From contig CAWFXD010000001.1 of NCBI GenBank assembly GCA_963819695.1, forward strand, positions 1,426,001 to 1,490,000: DNA of 64,000 nucleotides. The letters are read 5' to 3'. The notes under the pieces were generated by a model. That model ran no database searches. It saw only the letters and a program-made list of their open reading frames with translations, and was not told the origin of the DNA. Below are positions 40,566-48,631 of the stretch, piece by piece. This DNA is from DASZIT01 sp963819695. GTDB taxonomy: Bacteria > Actinomycetota > Acidimicrobiia > Acidimicrobiales > RAAP-2. Both the position numbers and the translations under genes were made by a program. The first letter of the stretch is position 1, and each line of letters starts with the position of its first letter.

Positions 40566-40775
40566 GTGAAGAAGGGTCGGCATCGCCGCTTCGAGGAGGC
40601 ACGCAGTCTGAAGCGCTCTGTCGCGACCGCGAACCGGAGCTGTCCGGAGTGCGGTGCCGAACCCGACGACAAGCATGCGTCGTGGTGCCTGGCCACCGAG
40701 GACGAGTACGACGAGATCCTGGGCACGGCGCCGAGCCGGACAACCTTCGCCGAGGACGATCCGCTGGCCGAGTGA
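40566..40775 (+). CDS. Small zinc-ribbon-like hypothetical protein
   Basis: 69-aa basic-then-acidic protein beginning VKKGRHRRFEEARSLKRS. A compact metal-binding pattern CPECGAEPDDKHASWC (Cys-x2-Cys, then His and Cys) suggests one zinc ribbon, followed by an acidic tail. GTG 40566 has an AAGGAG ribosome binding site. A TACACT hexamer at 40469-40474 could be the -10 of a leadered promoter. Function unknown; possibly a small regulator. Confidence 0.65.
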   Translation: MKKGRHRRFEEARSLKRSVATANRSCPECGAEPDDKHASWCLATEDEYDEILGTAPSRTTFAEDDPLAE

Positions 40776-40787
40776 CGGCGGCGCGGG

Positions 40788-41537
40788 CTACCCGCGGATG
40801 GCGGGGTGGGGGAGCAGGGCGACCTTGGTCCGCGGCATCATCCGCTCATCGAGGTAGGAGCTGAGCCGGCGGTAGACCTTCTTGCCGGTCATGGTGACCA
40901 GTTCGGTCCGCATGCTCACGTACACCGGTTCGTGACCGATGAAGGCGGCAGGATCCTCGGTGCACCACCAATGGAATTCCTCGCCACCCTCGCCCCAGTG
41001 CCGGCGATCCCACTGGCGGATCACCGAGGTGACGTGGCCGTCGGGCGACGACTCGTCCTCGCGTCGGAGCGGAAGCTGCCAGCACACCTCTGGCTTCAGC
41101 TCGACGTGACTCCGCCCCTGCCGCTCGGCTGACTTGTGCAACGCGCACCCGGCTCCCGCCGGGAAGCCGGGCCGGTTCAAGAAGATGCAGGCTCCGTCGA
41201 CCATGCGGGTGGCGAGCTCTCCATCCGGGAGTTTCTTGACCACCCCCTTCCGGCCCTGCCGATGGAACTGCCAGAGGTCGGGGGTCAAATCCGCCGCGGC
41301 CTTCTCCACGTTGCGAGCGTCCTTCTTGCCGGTGAAGTGGGCACCGTAGGAGCAGCATCCTTGCACGAGCTCCGGGGCCGGACCGGTGAGGACCCCTTGG
41401 CAACCCTGTCCGTAGATGCAGGTCCACGGGCTGGTCAAGAAGGTCACGTCGAACTGCCAGGTTCGTTCCTCGTCCGGGTCCTTGAAGCTGATCCACTCGT
41501 GAGCATCGGAGGGCACCGGGGGGCGGGCTGGGGTCAC
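40788..41537 (-). CDS. Cysteine-rich hypothetical protein, YkgJ-like pattern
   Basis: 249-aa soluble protein with clustered cysteines: CIYGQGC, then VQGCCSYGAHF, then ACIFLNR, GCALHK and KPEVCWQLPLR. The order (CC pair, C-fL, C-iH, C near a Pro) resembles YkgJ/DUF3109-type metal or Fe-S binding proteins, but the match is by eye and not certain. It is divergent from the NifU-like Fe-S gene 18 nt away, and the two share overlapping -10 boxes, which hints at a joint role in metal homeostasis. GTG 41537 has CATCAT 6 nt upstream. Confidence 0.7.
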   Translation of the reverse strand: MTPARPPVPSDAHEWISFKDPDEERTWQFDVTFLTSPWTCIYGQGCQGVLTGPAPELVQGCCSYGAHFTGKKDARNVEKAAADLTPDLWQFHRQGRKGVVKKLPDGELATRMVDGACIFLNRPGFPAGAGCALHKSAERQGRSHVELKPEVCWQLPLRREDESSPDGHVTSVIRQWDRRHWGEGGEEFHWWCTEDPAAFIGHEPVYVSMRTELVTMTGKKVYRRLSSYLDERMMPRTKVALLPHPAIRG

Positions 41538-41542
41538 GCCCT

Positions 41543-41549
41543 TATGATG
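41543..41549. promoter_or_regulatory. Overlapping divergent -10 boxes for the NifU-like and Cys-rich genes
   Basis: TATGAT (41543-41548, plus) ends 7 nt before GTG 41556, and CATCAT (41549-41544, minus) ends 6 nt before GTG 41537. Both genes lack ribosome binding sites, so both transcripts should be leaderless and mutually exclusive at initiation. Confidence 0.45.
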
Positions 41550-41555
41550 ACAGGC

Positions 41556-42212
41556 GTGAGCCGAGCGCGTGACCACCGGGGTCCGGTAGTGACGATCACT
41601 CCGGCCGCCCGGGCCACGGTGAGCGCGGCGGTCGGTGGCGAGACCGATCCGGCATCCTTGGCCCTATGGCTCGAGGTCAGCGGCGCCGCCGACGGCGCCT
41701 TTACCTATGACATCTATCTCCGCGCCACCGCCGATGCCGACATCTGGGATTCGGTTCGGGACGATGGTGGCTTGTCGGTGGTGATCCCGAGGGAGAGCAT
41801 CGAACGCGTGCAAGGGGCGGTGCTCGACTTCGTGCCCGCCGACGGGAGCGGGGGAAGTCTGGTGGTGGTCAACCCGAACACCCCGCCGGCGTCCCTACCT
41901 GGTGACCTCCTCCCACTTCACCAGGTCGACCTGTCGGACCCGTTCGCCCGCCAGGTGGTGTCGGTTCTCGAGGGCCAGGTGAATCCGAGCATCGCCGTCC
42001 ACGGCGGTCGGGCCGACCTGGAGGCGGTGGAGGGTCGGGCCGTCTACCTCCGCCTCCGCGGCGGATGTCAGGGTTGCGGGATGGCCACGGCCACCCTGGC
42101 CCAGGGCATCGAGGTCATGCTGCGCGAGGCGATCCCGGAGCTCACCGAGGTCGTCGACATCACCGATCACGCCGGCGGCGCCAACCCGTACTACGAGCCC
42201 GCCCTCAGCTGA
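41556..42212 (+). CDS. NifU-like Fe-S cluster scaffold/carrier protein (NfuA type)
   Basis: 218-aa protein. The N-terminal half (VTITPAARATVSAAVGGETDPASLALWLEVSGAADGAFTYDIYL) is a degenerate HesB/IscA-like domain. The C-terminal half is a NifU domain (VVSVLEGQVNPSIAVHGGRADLEAVEGRAVYLRLRGGCQGCGMATATLAQGIEVMLREAIPEL) with the cluster-binding Cys171 and Cys174. This is NfuA-type domain order, an Fe-S carrier to apoproteins. GTG 41556 follows TATGAT by 7 nt. Confidence 0.92.
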   Translation: MSRARDHRGPVVTITPAARATVSAAVGGETDPASLALWLEVSGAADGAFTYDIYLRATADADIWDSVRDDGGLSVVIPRESIERVQGAVLDFVPADGSGGSLVVVNPNTPPASLPGDLLPLHQVDLSDPFARQVVSVLEGQVNPSIAVHGGRADLEAVEGRAVYLRLRGGCQGCGMATATLAQGIEVMLREAIPELTEVVDITDHAGGANPYYEPALS

Positions 42213-42271
42213 TGGATGCCGCCGGCGGGCGGCCGGTCGACGCGAGGCCCCCATCGACCGGGATCCTCCGA

Positions 42272-42277
42272 TACCTT
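42272..42277 (+). promoter_or_regulatory. Leaderless -10 box (TACCTT) of the prepilin peptidase gene
   Basis: TACCTT ends 7 nt before GTG 42285, and no ribosome binding site is present. The same hexamer precedes nusB. Confidence 0.35.
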
Positions 42278-42284
42278 TCTGCGA

Positions 42285-43088
42285 GTGAACGCAGTCCTTG
42301 TCGCCGGGGCGACCATTGCCGGACTGGCCGCCGGTGGAGTGTTGGACCCCATCGGCCAGCGGTTGGCTGAACGAAGCCACCTCGACGAGCTACGCAAGCG
42401 GGCCGAGGCCGAGGCCGACCGGGAATCCGTTCCCGCCGACCCCGCCGACGTCCCCGTCGACTCCCCCGTCGACCCGGTCCCCGAGCCGACCACCCCTCCG
42501 ACCCACCTGGTGGCCCAGGGACGGTCCCGGGTCCGGACGGTGACGGCCGCCGTCCTCACCGGAGGCCTGTTCGGCCTGGGCGCCGTGCATTTCGGCACCG
42601 ATCTGGTGCTGGCGCCGTTCTGCGTGCTCTTCGCGCTCTTGGTGGTGGTGGCGGTGACCGACCTGTCCTACCGTCTGGTTCCCCGCCGGTTGATCTACGC
42701 CTCTCTTGTCCTGATCATCCCGTTGCTGGTGGTGACCTCGGCGGTCGACCATTCCTGGACACACTTGAGCGGGTCGGCCATCGCCGGCGCGGTGGCGTTC
42801 GGTTTCTTCTTCACCATCTGGTGGTTCATGCCCCAGGGGATGGGGTACGGCGACGTCCGGTTGGCCGGGGTCATCGGCATTTGTGTCGGCTATCTGAGCC
42901 TGGTCCACGCCTATTTCGCCTTCTTCGGGGGCTTCGTGATCGGCATGGTGTTCGGCCTCATCATGATGGCGATCCTGGCCTCCGGTCGGAAGACCCGCAT
43001 CCCGTTCGCTCCGGCGCTGGCGGTGGGGGCGGTGTTGGCCGTCTTCGTCGGGGCTCACCTGGCTCACAGCTTTTTCGGGACCAGCTAG
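42285..43088 (+). CDS. Prepilin peptidase, A24 family (type IV leader peptidase)
   Basis: 267-aa membrane aspartyl protease. An N-terminal hydrophobic segment and a charged Pro-rich linker precede the A24 core. The two catalytic aspartates lie in VVVAVTDLSYRLVPRRLIY and GMGYGDVRLAGVIG. About seven hydrophobic helices are visible. It would process type IV pilin or Flp/Tad-type prepilins, but no pilin genes are in the window. The N-methylase zinc domain of PilD is missing, as in TadV-like enzymes. Confidence 0.88.
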   Translation: MNAVLVAGATIAGLAAGGVLDPIGQRLAERSHLDELRKRAEAEADRESVPADPADVPVDSPVDPVPEPTTPPTHLVAQGRSRVRTVTAAVLTGGLFGLGAVHFGTDLVLAPFCVLFALLVVVAVTDLSYRLVPRRLIYASLVLIIPLLVVTSAVDHSWTHLSGSAIAGAVAFGFFFTIWWFMPQGMGYGDVRLAGVIGICVGYLSLVHAYFAFFGGFVIGMVFGLIMMAILASGRKTRIPFAPALAVGAVLAVFVGAHLAHSFFGTS

Positions 43089-43111
43089 GCGTGGGGGTTC
43101 GGCACCCCGAG

Positions 43112-43117
43112 TAGATT
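43112..43117 (+). promoter_or_regulatory. Leaderless -10 box (TAGATT) of aroC
   Basis: TAGATT ends 6 nt before GTG 43124; this would drive the aro operon as a leaderless transcript. Confidence 0.45.
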
Positions 43118-43123
43118 TGCCCC

Positions 43124-44356
43124 GTGCTTCGCTATCTGACCGCCGGAGAGTCCCATGGTCGCGCCCTGGTGGTGATCGTCGAGGGCATGCCGGCCGGCCT
43201 GCTGGTCACCACCGAGGATCTGCAATTCGGGCTGGCCCGCCGCCGCCTCGGCTTCGGACGCGGGCCGCGCATGCGTTTCGAGGCCGACGAGGTGACCCTG
43301 GTGGCGGGGGTCCGTCACGGCCGCACCCTCGGATCGCCGATTGCCATCGAGATCGCCAATACCGAGTGGCCCAAGTGGGAAGAGGAGATGTCGCCGGCTC
43401 CCGGTCTTCCCACCAAGGTCCTCACCCAGCCCCGGCCCGGGCATGCCGATCTGGCCGGCATGCTCAAGTACGGCTTGAACGACGCTCGTGACGTCCTCGA
43501 GCGGGCGTCGGCCCGGGAGACCGCCGCCCGGGTGGCGGCCGGGACCCTGGCCAAACTGCTCCTGGCCCAGATCGGCGTCGACGTGCTCAGCCACATCGTC
43601 CAGATCGGACCCGAGCGGTCGGAGGCGGGCGTCCTGCCGACCTTCGAGGACCGGCTGCGCATCGACGAATCCCCGGTACGCACCGCCGACCCCGAAGCCG
43701 AGAGCCGCATGGTGGCGGCCATCAAGGCGGCCGCCAAGGACGGTGACTCGCTGGGTGGTGTGGCCGAGATCATCGCCTACGGGGTACCGGTGGGGCTCGG
43801 CAGTTACGCGCAGTGGGACCGCCGCCTGGATGCCCTGTTGGCCCAGGCGCTGATGAGCATCCAGGCCATCAAGGCGGTGGAGATCGGCGAGGGACTCGAT
43901 CTGCCGGCCCAGCGAGGATCGGTGGCCCACGACGCCATCCGGGTGGCCGACCCCGACTCCGAGGATCGTTTCACCGCCCTGGCCGCCGAGCTCGGGGGCG
44001 GGTACATGCGGGAGACCCATCGGGCCGGGGGCATCGAGGGCGGGGTCTCCACCGGTTCCCCGATCGTGACCCGGGCGTCGATGAAGCCGCTGGCCACCCT
44101 CAACCGCCCCTCACTCGAGACGGTTGACGTGGTGACCAAGGAATCAACGGTGTCGTTCAAGGAACGGACCGATGTCACCGCGGTGCCGGCCATGGGGGTG
44201 GTGGCCGAGACCATGGTGGCGTTGGTCCTGGCCGGAGAAGCACTCCGGAAGTTCGGTGGGGACTCGGTGGCCGAGTTCCGTCGCAACCGGCTGGCCTACC
44301 TGAAGGGGTTGGGAGAGACCCCGTCGGCGGCCGCGGCACCCTCAGCCGATGCCTGA
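43124..44356 (+). CDS. aroC: Chorismate synthase
   Basis: FMN-dependent last enzyme of the shikimate pathway, 410 aa. Signatures: LTAGESHGRALVVIVEGMPAG at the N-terminus, RRRLGFGRGPRMRFEADEV, RPGHADLAGMLKYGLNDARDVLERASARETAARVAAG, and the C-terminal FKERTDVTAVPAMGVVAETMVALVLA. It overlaps aroK by 8 nt and heads an aroC-aroK-aroB-aroQ operon. Confidence 0.97.
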   Translation: MLRYLTAGESHGRALVVIVEGMPAGLLVTTEDLQFGLARRRLGFGRGPRMRFEADEVTLVAGVRHGRTLGSPIAIEIANTEWPKWEEEMSPAPGLPTKVLTQPRPGHADLAGMLKYGLNDARDVLERASARETAARVAAGTLAKLLLAQIGVDVLSHIVQIGPERSEAGVLPTFEDRLRIDESPVRTADPEAESRMVAAIKAAAKDGDSLGGVAEIIAYGVPVGLGSYAQWDRRLDALLAQALMSIQAIKAVEIGEGLDLPAQRGSVAHDAIRVADPDSEDRFTALAAELGGGYMRETHRAGGIEGGVSTGSPIVTRASMKPLATLNRPSLETVDVVTKESTVSFKERTDVTAVPAMGVVAETMVALVLAGEALRKFGGDSVAEFRRNRLAYLKGLGETPSAAAAPSADA

Positions 44357-44885
44357 CCGGCTGCTGCTGGTGGGGATGATGGGCGCCGGCAAGACGACCG
44401 TCGGGCAGCTGGCCGCCACCCGGCTGGGGTGGGAGTTCTTCGATTCCGATGCGCAGGTGCTGGCCGCCACCGGTCGCACGGTGCCGGAGATATTCGCCGA
44501 CGACGGGGAGACGGCCTTTCGGGCGGAGGAGAGCCGGGTGCTCGCCGAAGCCGTGGCCGGAGCGGCTCCGGTGGTCATCTCGGTGGCGGGTGGGGCGGTC
44601 CTGTCGGAGGCCAACCGCGCCCTGCTGGCCAGCTCGGGCGTGGTGGTGTGGCTACGGGCCGATCCGGCAACCCTCGGGAACCGGGTCGGACGCGGCGAGG
44701 GCCGGCCGCTCATCGGGGACGATCCACTGGAATCACTCAGGTCGCTCGACCGGATCCGTCGGCCCCTCTATGCCTCGATCGCCCAACTGGTGATCGACGT
44801 CGACCAGCTGGCTCCGGAGGACGTGGTCGATCGGGTGTTGGCCGGAGCCGGACTGGTGGACATCGAGAACGGCGCCCAGCCGTGA
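44349..44885 (+). CDS. aroK: Shikimate kinase
   Basis: 178-aa P-loop kinase phosphorylating shikimate. Walker A GMMGAGKT at residues 9-16, substrate-binding FFDSDAQV with Asp, GETAFRAEESRVL with Arg, VVISVAGGAVLS and the lid GRGEGRPLIGDDPLESL. The ATG overlaps aroC; its stop overlaps aroB's GTG (GTGA). Confidence 0.96.
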   Translation: MPDRLLLVGMMGAGKTTVGQLAATRLGWEFFDSDAQVLAATGRTVPEIFADDGETAFRAEESRVLAEAVAGAAPVVISVAGGAVLSEANRALLASSGVVVWLRADPATLGNRVGRGEGRPLIGDDPLESLRSLDRIRRPLYASIAQLVIDVDQLAPEDVVDRVLAGAGLVDIENGAQP

Positions 44886-45932
44886 TCCGGATCCCGGTGG
44901 CGCTGGGTGACCGGGCCTATGACGTGGTGGTCGGGGACGGTGCCCGCCATCGGTTGGCCGAGGAGGTGTCGGCGTCGGTCCCTTCCGCCCGCCGGGCCGC
45001 GGTGGTGACCCAGGCCGGCATCCCGGTGGAAGTGGATCCCGGGCTGCCGTTCGACGTGTTCACGGTGCCGGACGGCGAGGGGGCCAAATCGCTGCGCGAG
45101 GTAGAGGAACTGACCCGGGGCTTCGCCCGGGCCGGTATCAGCCGGGCGGATGTCGTCATCGCGGTCGGTGGCGGGGTGGTGACCGACCTGGCCGGATACG
45201 CAGCCGCGTCCTTTCACCGGGGGACGGCCTACGTGAACGTCTCGACCACGCTGCTCGGCCAGGTGGACGCGGCCATCGGGGGCAAGACCGGCGTCAACCT
45301 TCCGGAGGGGAAGAATCTGGTCGGGGCGTTCTGGCAACCCCGGGCCGTCCTCTGCGATCCCGAGGTACTGGCCACCCTCCCGCCCCGGGAGTGGGCGTCG
45401 GGCCGAGGCGAGATGGCCAAGTACGCCTTCTTGGACTCGTCACCCCGAGCCTGACCGGTTCCTGCTCGATCTCGATCTCGGCGACCAGGTCGCCCGGTGT
45501 GCGGAGATCAAGGCCGAGGTGGTGGCGTCCGACGAACGGGAGGGTGATCGCCGGATGGTCCTCAACTACGGGCACACCCTGGCCCACGCCCTGGAGGCCG
45601 TCGCCTTCGGGCCGGATCGGGACTGGGACCTCCGCCATGGGGAGGCGGTGGCCGTCGGTTTGGTCTTCGCCGCGTTGTTGGCTCGAAGGCTCGGACGGAT
45701 CGACGACGCCCGTGTCGGCCTCCACCGTCGGGTGGTGGGTGCCTTCGACCTGCCGGCGGATCTGCCCGCCGGGGCCGACGCCGAAGAACTGCTTTCGTTC
45801 ATGGCCCGGGACAAGAAGGCCCACCATGATCTGACCTTCGTGCTGGACGGTCCCCGCGGGCCCGAACCCGTACGGGGCGTCGCGCCGGCCGAGGTGCTCG
45901 CTACCCTGGCAGAGATGGAAACCGCGTCATGA
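44882..45932 (+). CDS. aroB: 3-dehydroquinate synthase (frame broken)
   Basis: NAD- and metal-dependent second enzyme of the shikimate pathway. N-terminal part: FTVPDGEGAKSLREVEELTRGFARAGISRADVVIAVGGGVVTDLAGYAAASFHRGTAYVNVSTTLLGQVDAAIGGKTGVNLPEGKNLVGAFWQP. C-terminal part after the break: VVASDEREGDRRMVLNYGHTLAHALE, with the metal-binding His. The frame shifts in CCCC at 45443-45446; with CCC the protein reads DSSPEPDRFLLDLDLGDQVARCAEIKAE and is complete at 349 aa. Both halves are fully conserved, so a sequencing insertion is the likeliest cause. Stop overlaps aroQ (ATGA). Confidence 0.93.
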
Positions 45933-46387
45933 GCAGTTCAGGGCTCGTCGTGCTGCTGTCGGGGCCCAACTTGAACCTGTTGGGCGACCGGGAGCCGGAC
46001 ATCTACGGACCCGAGGCGTTGGCCGACCATGTGGCCACCGCCACCAAGGCCGCGGCCGGGTTGGGTCTGGACCTCGAGCACCTCCAGACCAACCACGAGG
46101 GGGTGCTGGTCGAGGCCGTGCAGGGCGCCCGGGGGAGAGCGGTGGCCATCATCGTCAACGCCGGCGCCCTCAGCCACACCTCGTGGTCATTGCACGATGC
46201 GCTGGCGGCCTTCGGCGGCGTCGTCGTCGAGCTGCACCTCTCCAACCCCGCCGCCCGCGAGCCGTTCCGTCACCAGTCGGTCATCGCCCCGGTGGCCGAC
46301 GGATGCATCGCCGGATTCGGTGGGTTGGGTTACGCACTGGCGGTGGAGGCGGTCCACCGCCTCCTTGTCTCCCGATCGGAGCCCTGA
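45929..46387 (+). CDS. aroQ: 3-dehydroquinate dehydratase, type II
   Basis: 152-aa type II dehydroquinase. The N-terminal LSGPNLNLLGDREPDIYG holds the catalytic Arg/Tyr loop. EHLQTNHEGVLVEAV, IIVNAGALSHTSWSLHDAL, VVELHLSNPAAREPFRHQSVIAPVADGCIAGFGGLGYALAVEA complete the fold. ATG 45929 lies in an ATGA overlap with aroB. Confidence 0.97.
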   Translation: MSSSGLVVLLSGPNLNLLGDREPDIYGPEALADHVATATKAAAGLGLDLEHLQTNHEGVLVEAVQGARGRAVAIIVNAGALSHTSWSLHDALAAFGGVVVELHLSNPAAREPFRHQSVIAPVADGCIAGFGGLGYALAVEAVHRLLVSRSEP

Positions 46388-46424
46388 GGTGACGGCGGCG
46401 ACCGAGCCCGATCAGCTCCCCCCG

Positions 46425-47557
46425 ATGTCGGTGGCTGGGACGGCTGGACCGGTTGCGAGAGCGGTTCGAGGATTCCGACCCGGATGGTGACGCCATCGAG
46501 GCGTTGCTGGTGACGACCCCGGCCAACATCCGCTGGCTCACCGGGTTCTCGGGGTCGGCCGGCTTGCTGCTGGTAACCGCCGACGGCGCGGTGCTGACCA
46601 CCGATGGACGGTACCGGACCCAGTCGGCCGAACAACTCGGTACCGCCGGCGTGGGTGAGGAGGTGGCCATCGTGGTGGGTGGTGTCCAGACCCAGCGGGA
46701 TGCGTTGGCCGATGCGGTCGGATCGGTCGATCGGGTCGGCCTGGAAGCCGACGATGTCACCTGGGCGGCACAACGCTCCTGGGCGGAGATCTCTCAGCTC
46801 CGCCGAACTGCTTCCCACTCGGGGGGTGATCGAGGGGCTCCGGGTGGTCAAGGACGCCAGCGAGATCCTGCGGATGGAGCGGGCCGCCGCCATCGCCGAC
46901 CAGGGGTTGGCCGCGGTGCTTCCGATGCTCGCGGCGGTGGGCTCGGGCAATGGATCCGCCGGCCCCCTCACCGAGTCGGGATTCGCCGCCGCCCTGGATC
47001 ACGCCATGCGATTGGCCGGGGCGGAGGACAGTGCCTTCGAGACCATCGTGGCATCGGGGGAGAACTCGGCCAAGCCCCACGCCCGACCCGGCAACCGCCG
47101 GATTCGCCCGGGGGACCCGGTGGTGGTCGACTTCGGCGCCATCTTCGACGGGTACCGCTCGGACATGACCCGTACCTTCCTCGTCGGCGGTGAACCGAGC
47201 GGTGAACTGGCCCGGGTGTTCGCGGTGGTGGCCGAATCCCAGCGGGCCGGGGTGGCGGCGGTGCAGCCGGGTACCGAGACCGGAGCGGTGGACCAGGTCT
47301 GCCGTCAGGTGATCGACGACGCCGGCTGGGGAGAGCGGTTCGAGCATGGCACCGGCCACGGAGTCGGCCTCGACATTCACGAAGCCCCGTCGGTCGGGCC
47401 AGGGTCAACTGCTATCCTGAGCCCCGGCGCCGTCATCACCGTCGAGCCGGGCGTGTACCTGCCCGACACCGGTGGGGTACGCATCGAGGACACCTTGGTG
47501 GTGACCGAGGACGGCAGCCGCTCCCTCACCCAGTTCCCGAAAGAAGTCCCCGTCTGA
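46425..47557 (+). CDS. M24 family metallopeptidase (Xaa-Pro aminopeptidase type), two frame breaks
   Basis: Creatinase-like N-terminal domain (ALLVTTPANIRWLTGFSGSAGLLLVTADGAVLTTDGRYRTQ) and an M24 catalytic domain with metal ligands in VVVDFGAIFDGYRSDMTRTF (two Asp), FEHGTGHGVGLDIHEAPSV (His) and ITVEPGVYL (Glu). Two surplus bases split it. The first is in GGG at 46437-46439; with GG the start reads MSVAGRLDRLRERFEDSD from ATG 46425 (GTG 46389 also possible). The second lies at 46789-46800, joining WAEI to SSAELLPTRGVIEGLRVVKD. Restored length is about 376 aa. It precedes efp, as is common, and a proline-peptidase role is likely. Confidence 0.9.
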
Positions 47558-48117
47558 TGGCTGTTTCGACCAACGATCTCCGCAATGGCATGACCCTCGA
47601 TCTGCCCGAAGGGCTGTTTGCGGTGGTCGAATTCCAGCACGTGAAGCCGGGCAAGGGCGGCGCCTTCGTGCGAACCAAATTGAAGAATGTTCGGACCGGG
47701 GCGGTGATCGAACGCACCTACCGGGCCGACGAGAAGCTCGAGCAGGCCATCATCGACAAGCGGGAGATGCAGTTCCTCTACCGGGACAGCTCCGACTACG
47801 TCTTCATGGACACCGTCTCCTACGAGCAGCTCCAGGTGACGACGGCCTCCTTGGGCGACTCGGCCAAGTACCTGAAGGAGGGTGACGACGCGGTGCTCCA
47901 GTTCTTCGGGACCGAGATCGTCGGGGTGGACCTGCCCGCGGCCGTCGAACTGAAGGTGACCGAGACCGAGCCGGGCGTCCAGGGCGACCGGGTCTCGGGT
48001 GCCCGGAAGCCGGCCACCGTGGAGACCGGATTGGTGCTGCAGGTTCCGTTGTTCGTCAATCCTGGTGAGATGATCAAGGTGGACACCCGGTCGGGCGAGT
48101 ACCTGACCAGAGCCTGA
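47557..48117 (+). CDS. efp: Elongation factor P
   Basis: 186-aa translation factor that rescues ribosomes stalled on polyproline. The KPGKGGAFVRTKLKNVRTG loop carries Lys33, the usual modification site. The three beta-barrel domains are intact (RTYRADEKLEQAIIDKREMQFLYRDSSDYVFMDTVSYEQL; LQVPLFVNPGEMIKVDTRSGEYLTRA). The ATG overlaps the peptidase stop by one base (TGATG). Confidence 0.97.
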   Translation: MAVSTNDLRNGMTLDLPEGLFAVVEFQHVKPGKGGAFVRTKLKNVRTGAVIERTYRADEKLEQAIIDKREMQFLYRDSSDYVFMDTVSYEQLQVTTASLGDSAKYLKEGDDAVLQFFGTEIVGVDLPAAVELKVTETEPGVQGDRVSGARKPATVETGLVLQVPLFVNPGEMIKVDTRSGEYLTRA

Positions 48118-48121
48118 CGAC

Positions 48122-48149
48122 CGGGGTCAGTCGGTATCGGCTGGCCCCG
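48122..48149. terminator. Hairpin between efp and nusB
   Basis: CGGGGTCAG (48122-48130) pairs with CTGGCCCCG (48141-48149), including one G-U pair, around a 10-nt loop, 5 nt after the efp stop. Probably ends or attenuates the aro-efp transcript before the nusB promoter. Confidence 0.4.
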
Positions 48150-48188
48150 CCTGCGTTCCGTCCCGTCCATCCCGGATCGACCCGATCG

Positions 48189-48194
48189 TACCTT
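48189..48194 (+). promoter_or_regulatory. Leaderless -10 box (TACCTT) of nusB
   Basis: TACCTT ends 5 nt before ATG 48200. No ribosome binding site is present. Confidence 0.35.
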
Positions 48195-48199
48195 CGACC

Positions 48200-48595
48200 A
48201 TGGAACCCTCGCCCCGACACCAGGCCCGAGAGCGGGCTCTCTCCCTGATGTACGAGGCGGAGCTCAAGGATGATTCGCCGTCGGTGATCCTGGACGCGCT
48301 GCTGGTCCCGCCCGATCCGTACACGGTCGCCCTCTTGCAGATGGTGGAGGCCAGGACCCGGGAAATCGACGACCTCATCGACTCGGCGGCCATCGGGTGG
48401 GACCTCGACCGGATGGCGGTGGTCGACCGGAACGTCCTCCGCCTGGCGGTGGCCGAGTTGCTCGGCTCTGCCGAGGTACCGACCGCGGTGATCCTCAACG
48501 AGGCGGTCGAGTTGGCTTCGGGCTACTCCACCGACGATTCCGGGCGTTTCGTCAACGGGGTCCTGTCCACCCTGGCCGACCGCATCCGGGCCTGA
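48200..48595 (+). CDS. nusB: Transcription antitermination factor NusB
   Basis: 131-aa all-helical protein that binds boxA RNA with S10 in rRNA antitermination. Family segments are RHQARERALSLMYEAELKDDS, DRMAVVDRNVLRLAVAELLGSAEVPTAVILNEAVELASGYSTDDSGRFVNGVLSTLADRIR. It follows efp, as in most actinobacteria; pyrR normally comes next, but an oxygenase/TetR pair intervenes here. Confidence 0.95.
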   Translation: MEPSPRHQARERALSLMYEAELKDDSPSVILDALLVPPDPYTVALLQMVEARTREIDDLIDSAAIGWDLDRMAVVDRNVLRLAVAELLGSAEVPTAVILNEAVELASGYSTDDSGRFVNGVLSTLADRIRA

Positions 48596-48631
48596 CTCGA
48601 CAATCCCCCCCGATGGGGAGCCGACTCAGGC
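48590..48631. terminator. Cruciform spanning nusB and mpaB-like stop codons
   Basis: Outer stem GCCTGA (48590-48595) with TCAGGC (48626-48631) contains both stop codons. Inner stem TCCCC (48604-48608) pairs with GGGGA (48615-48619). A likely bidirectional terminator for the convergent pair. Confidence 0.45.
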
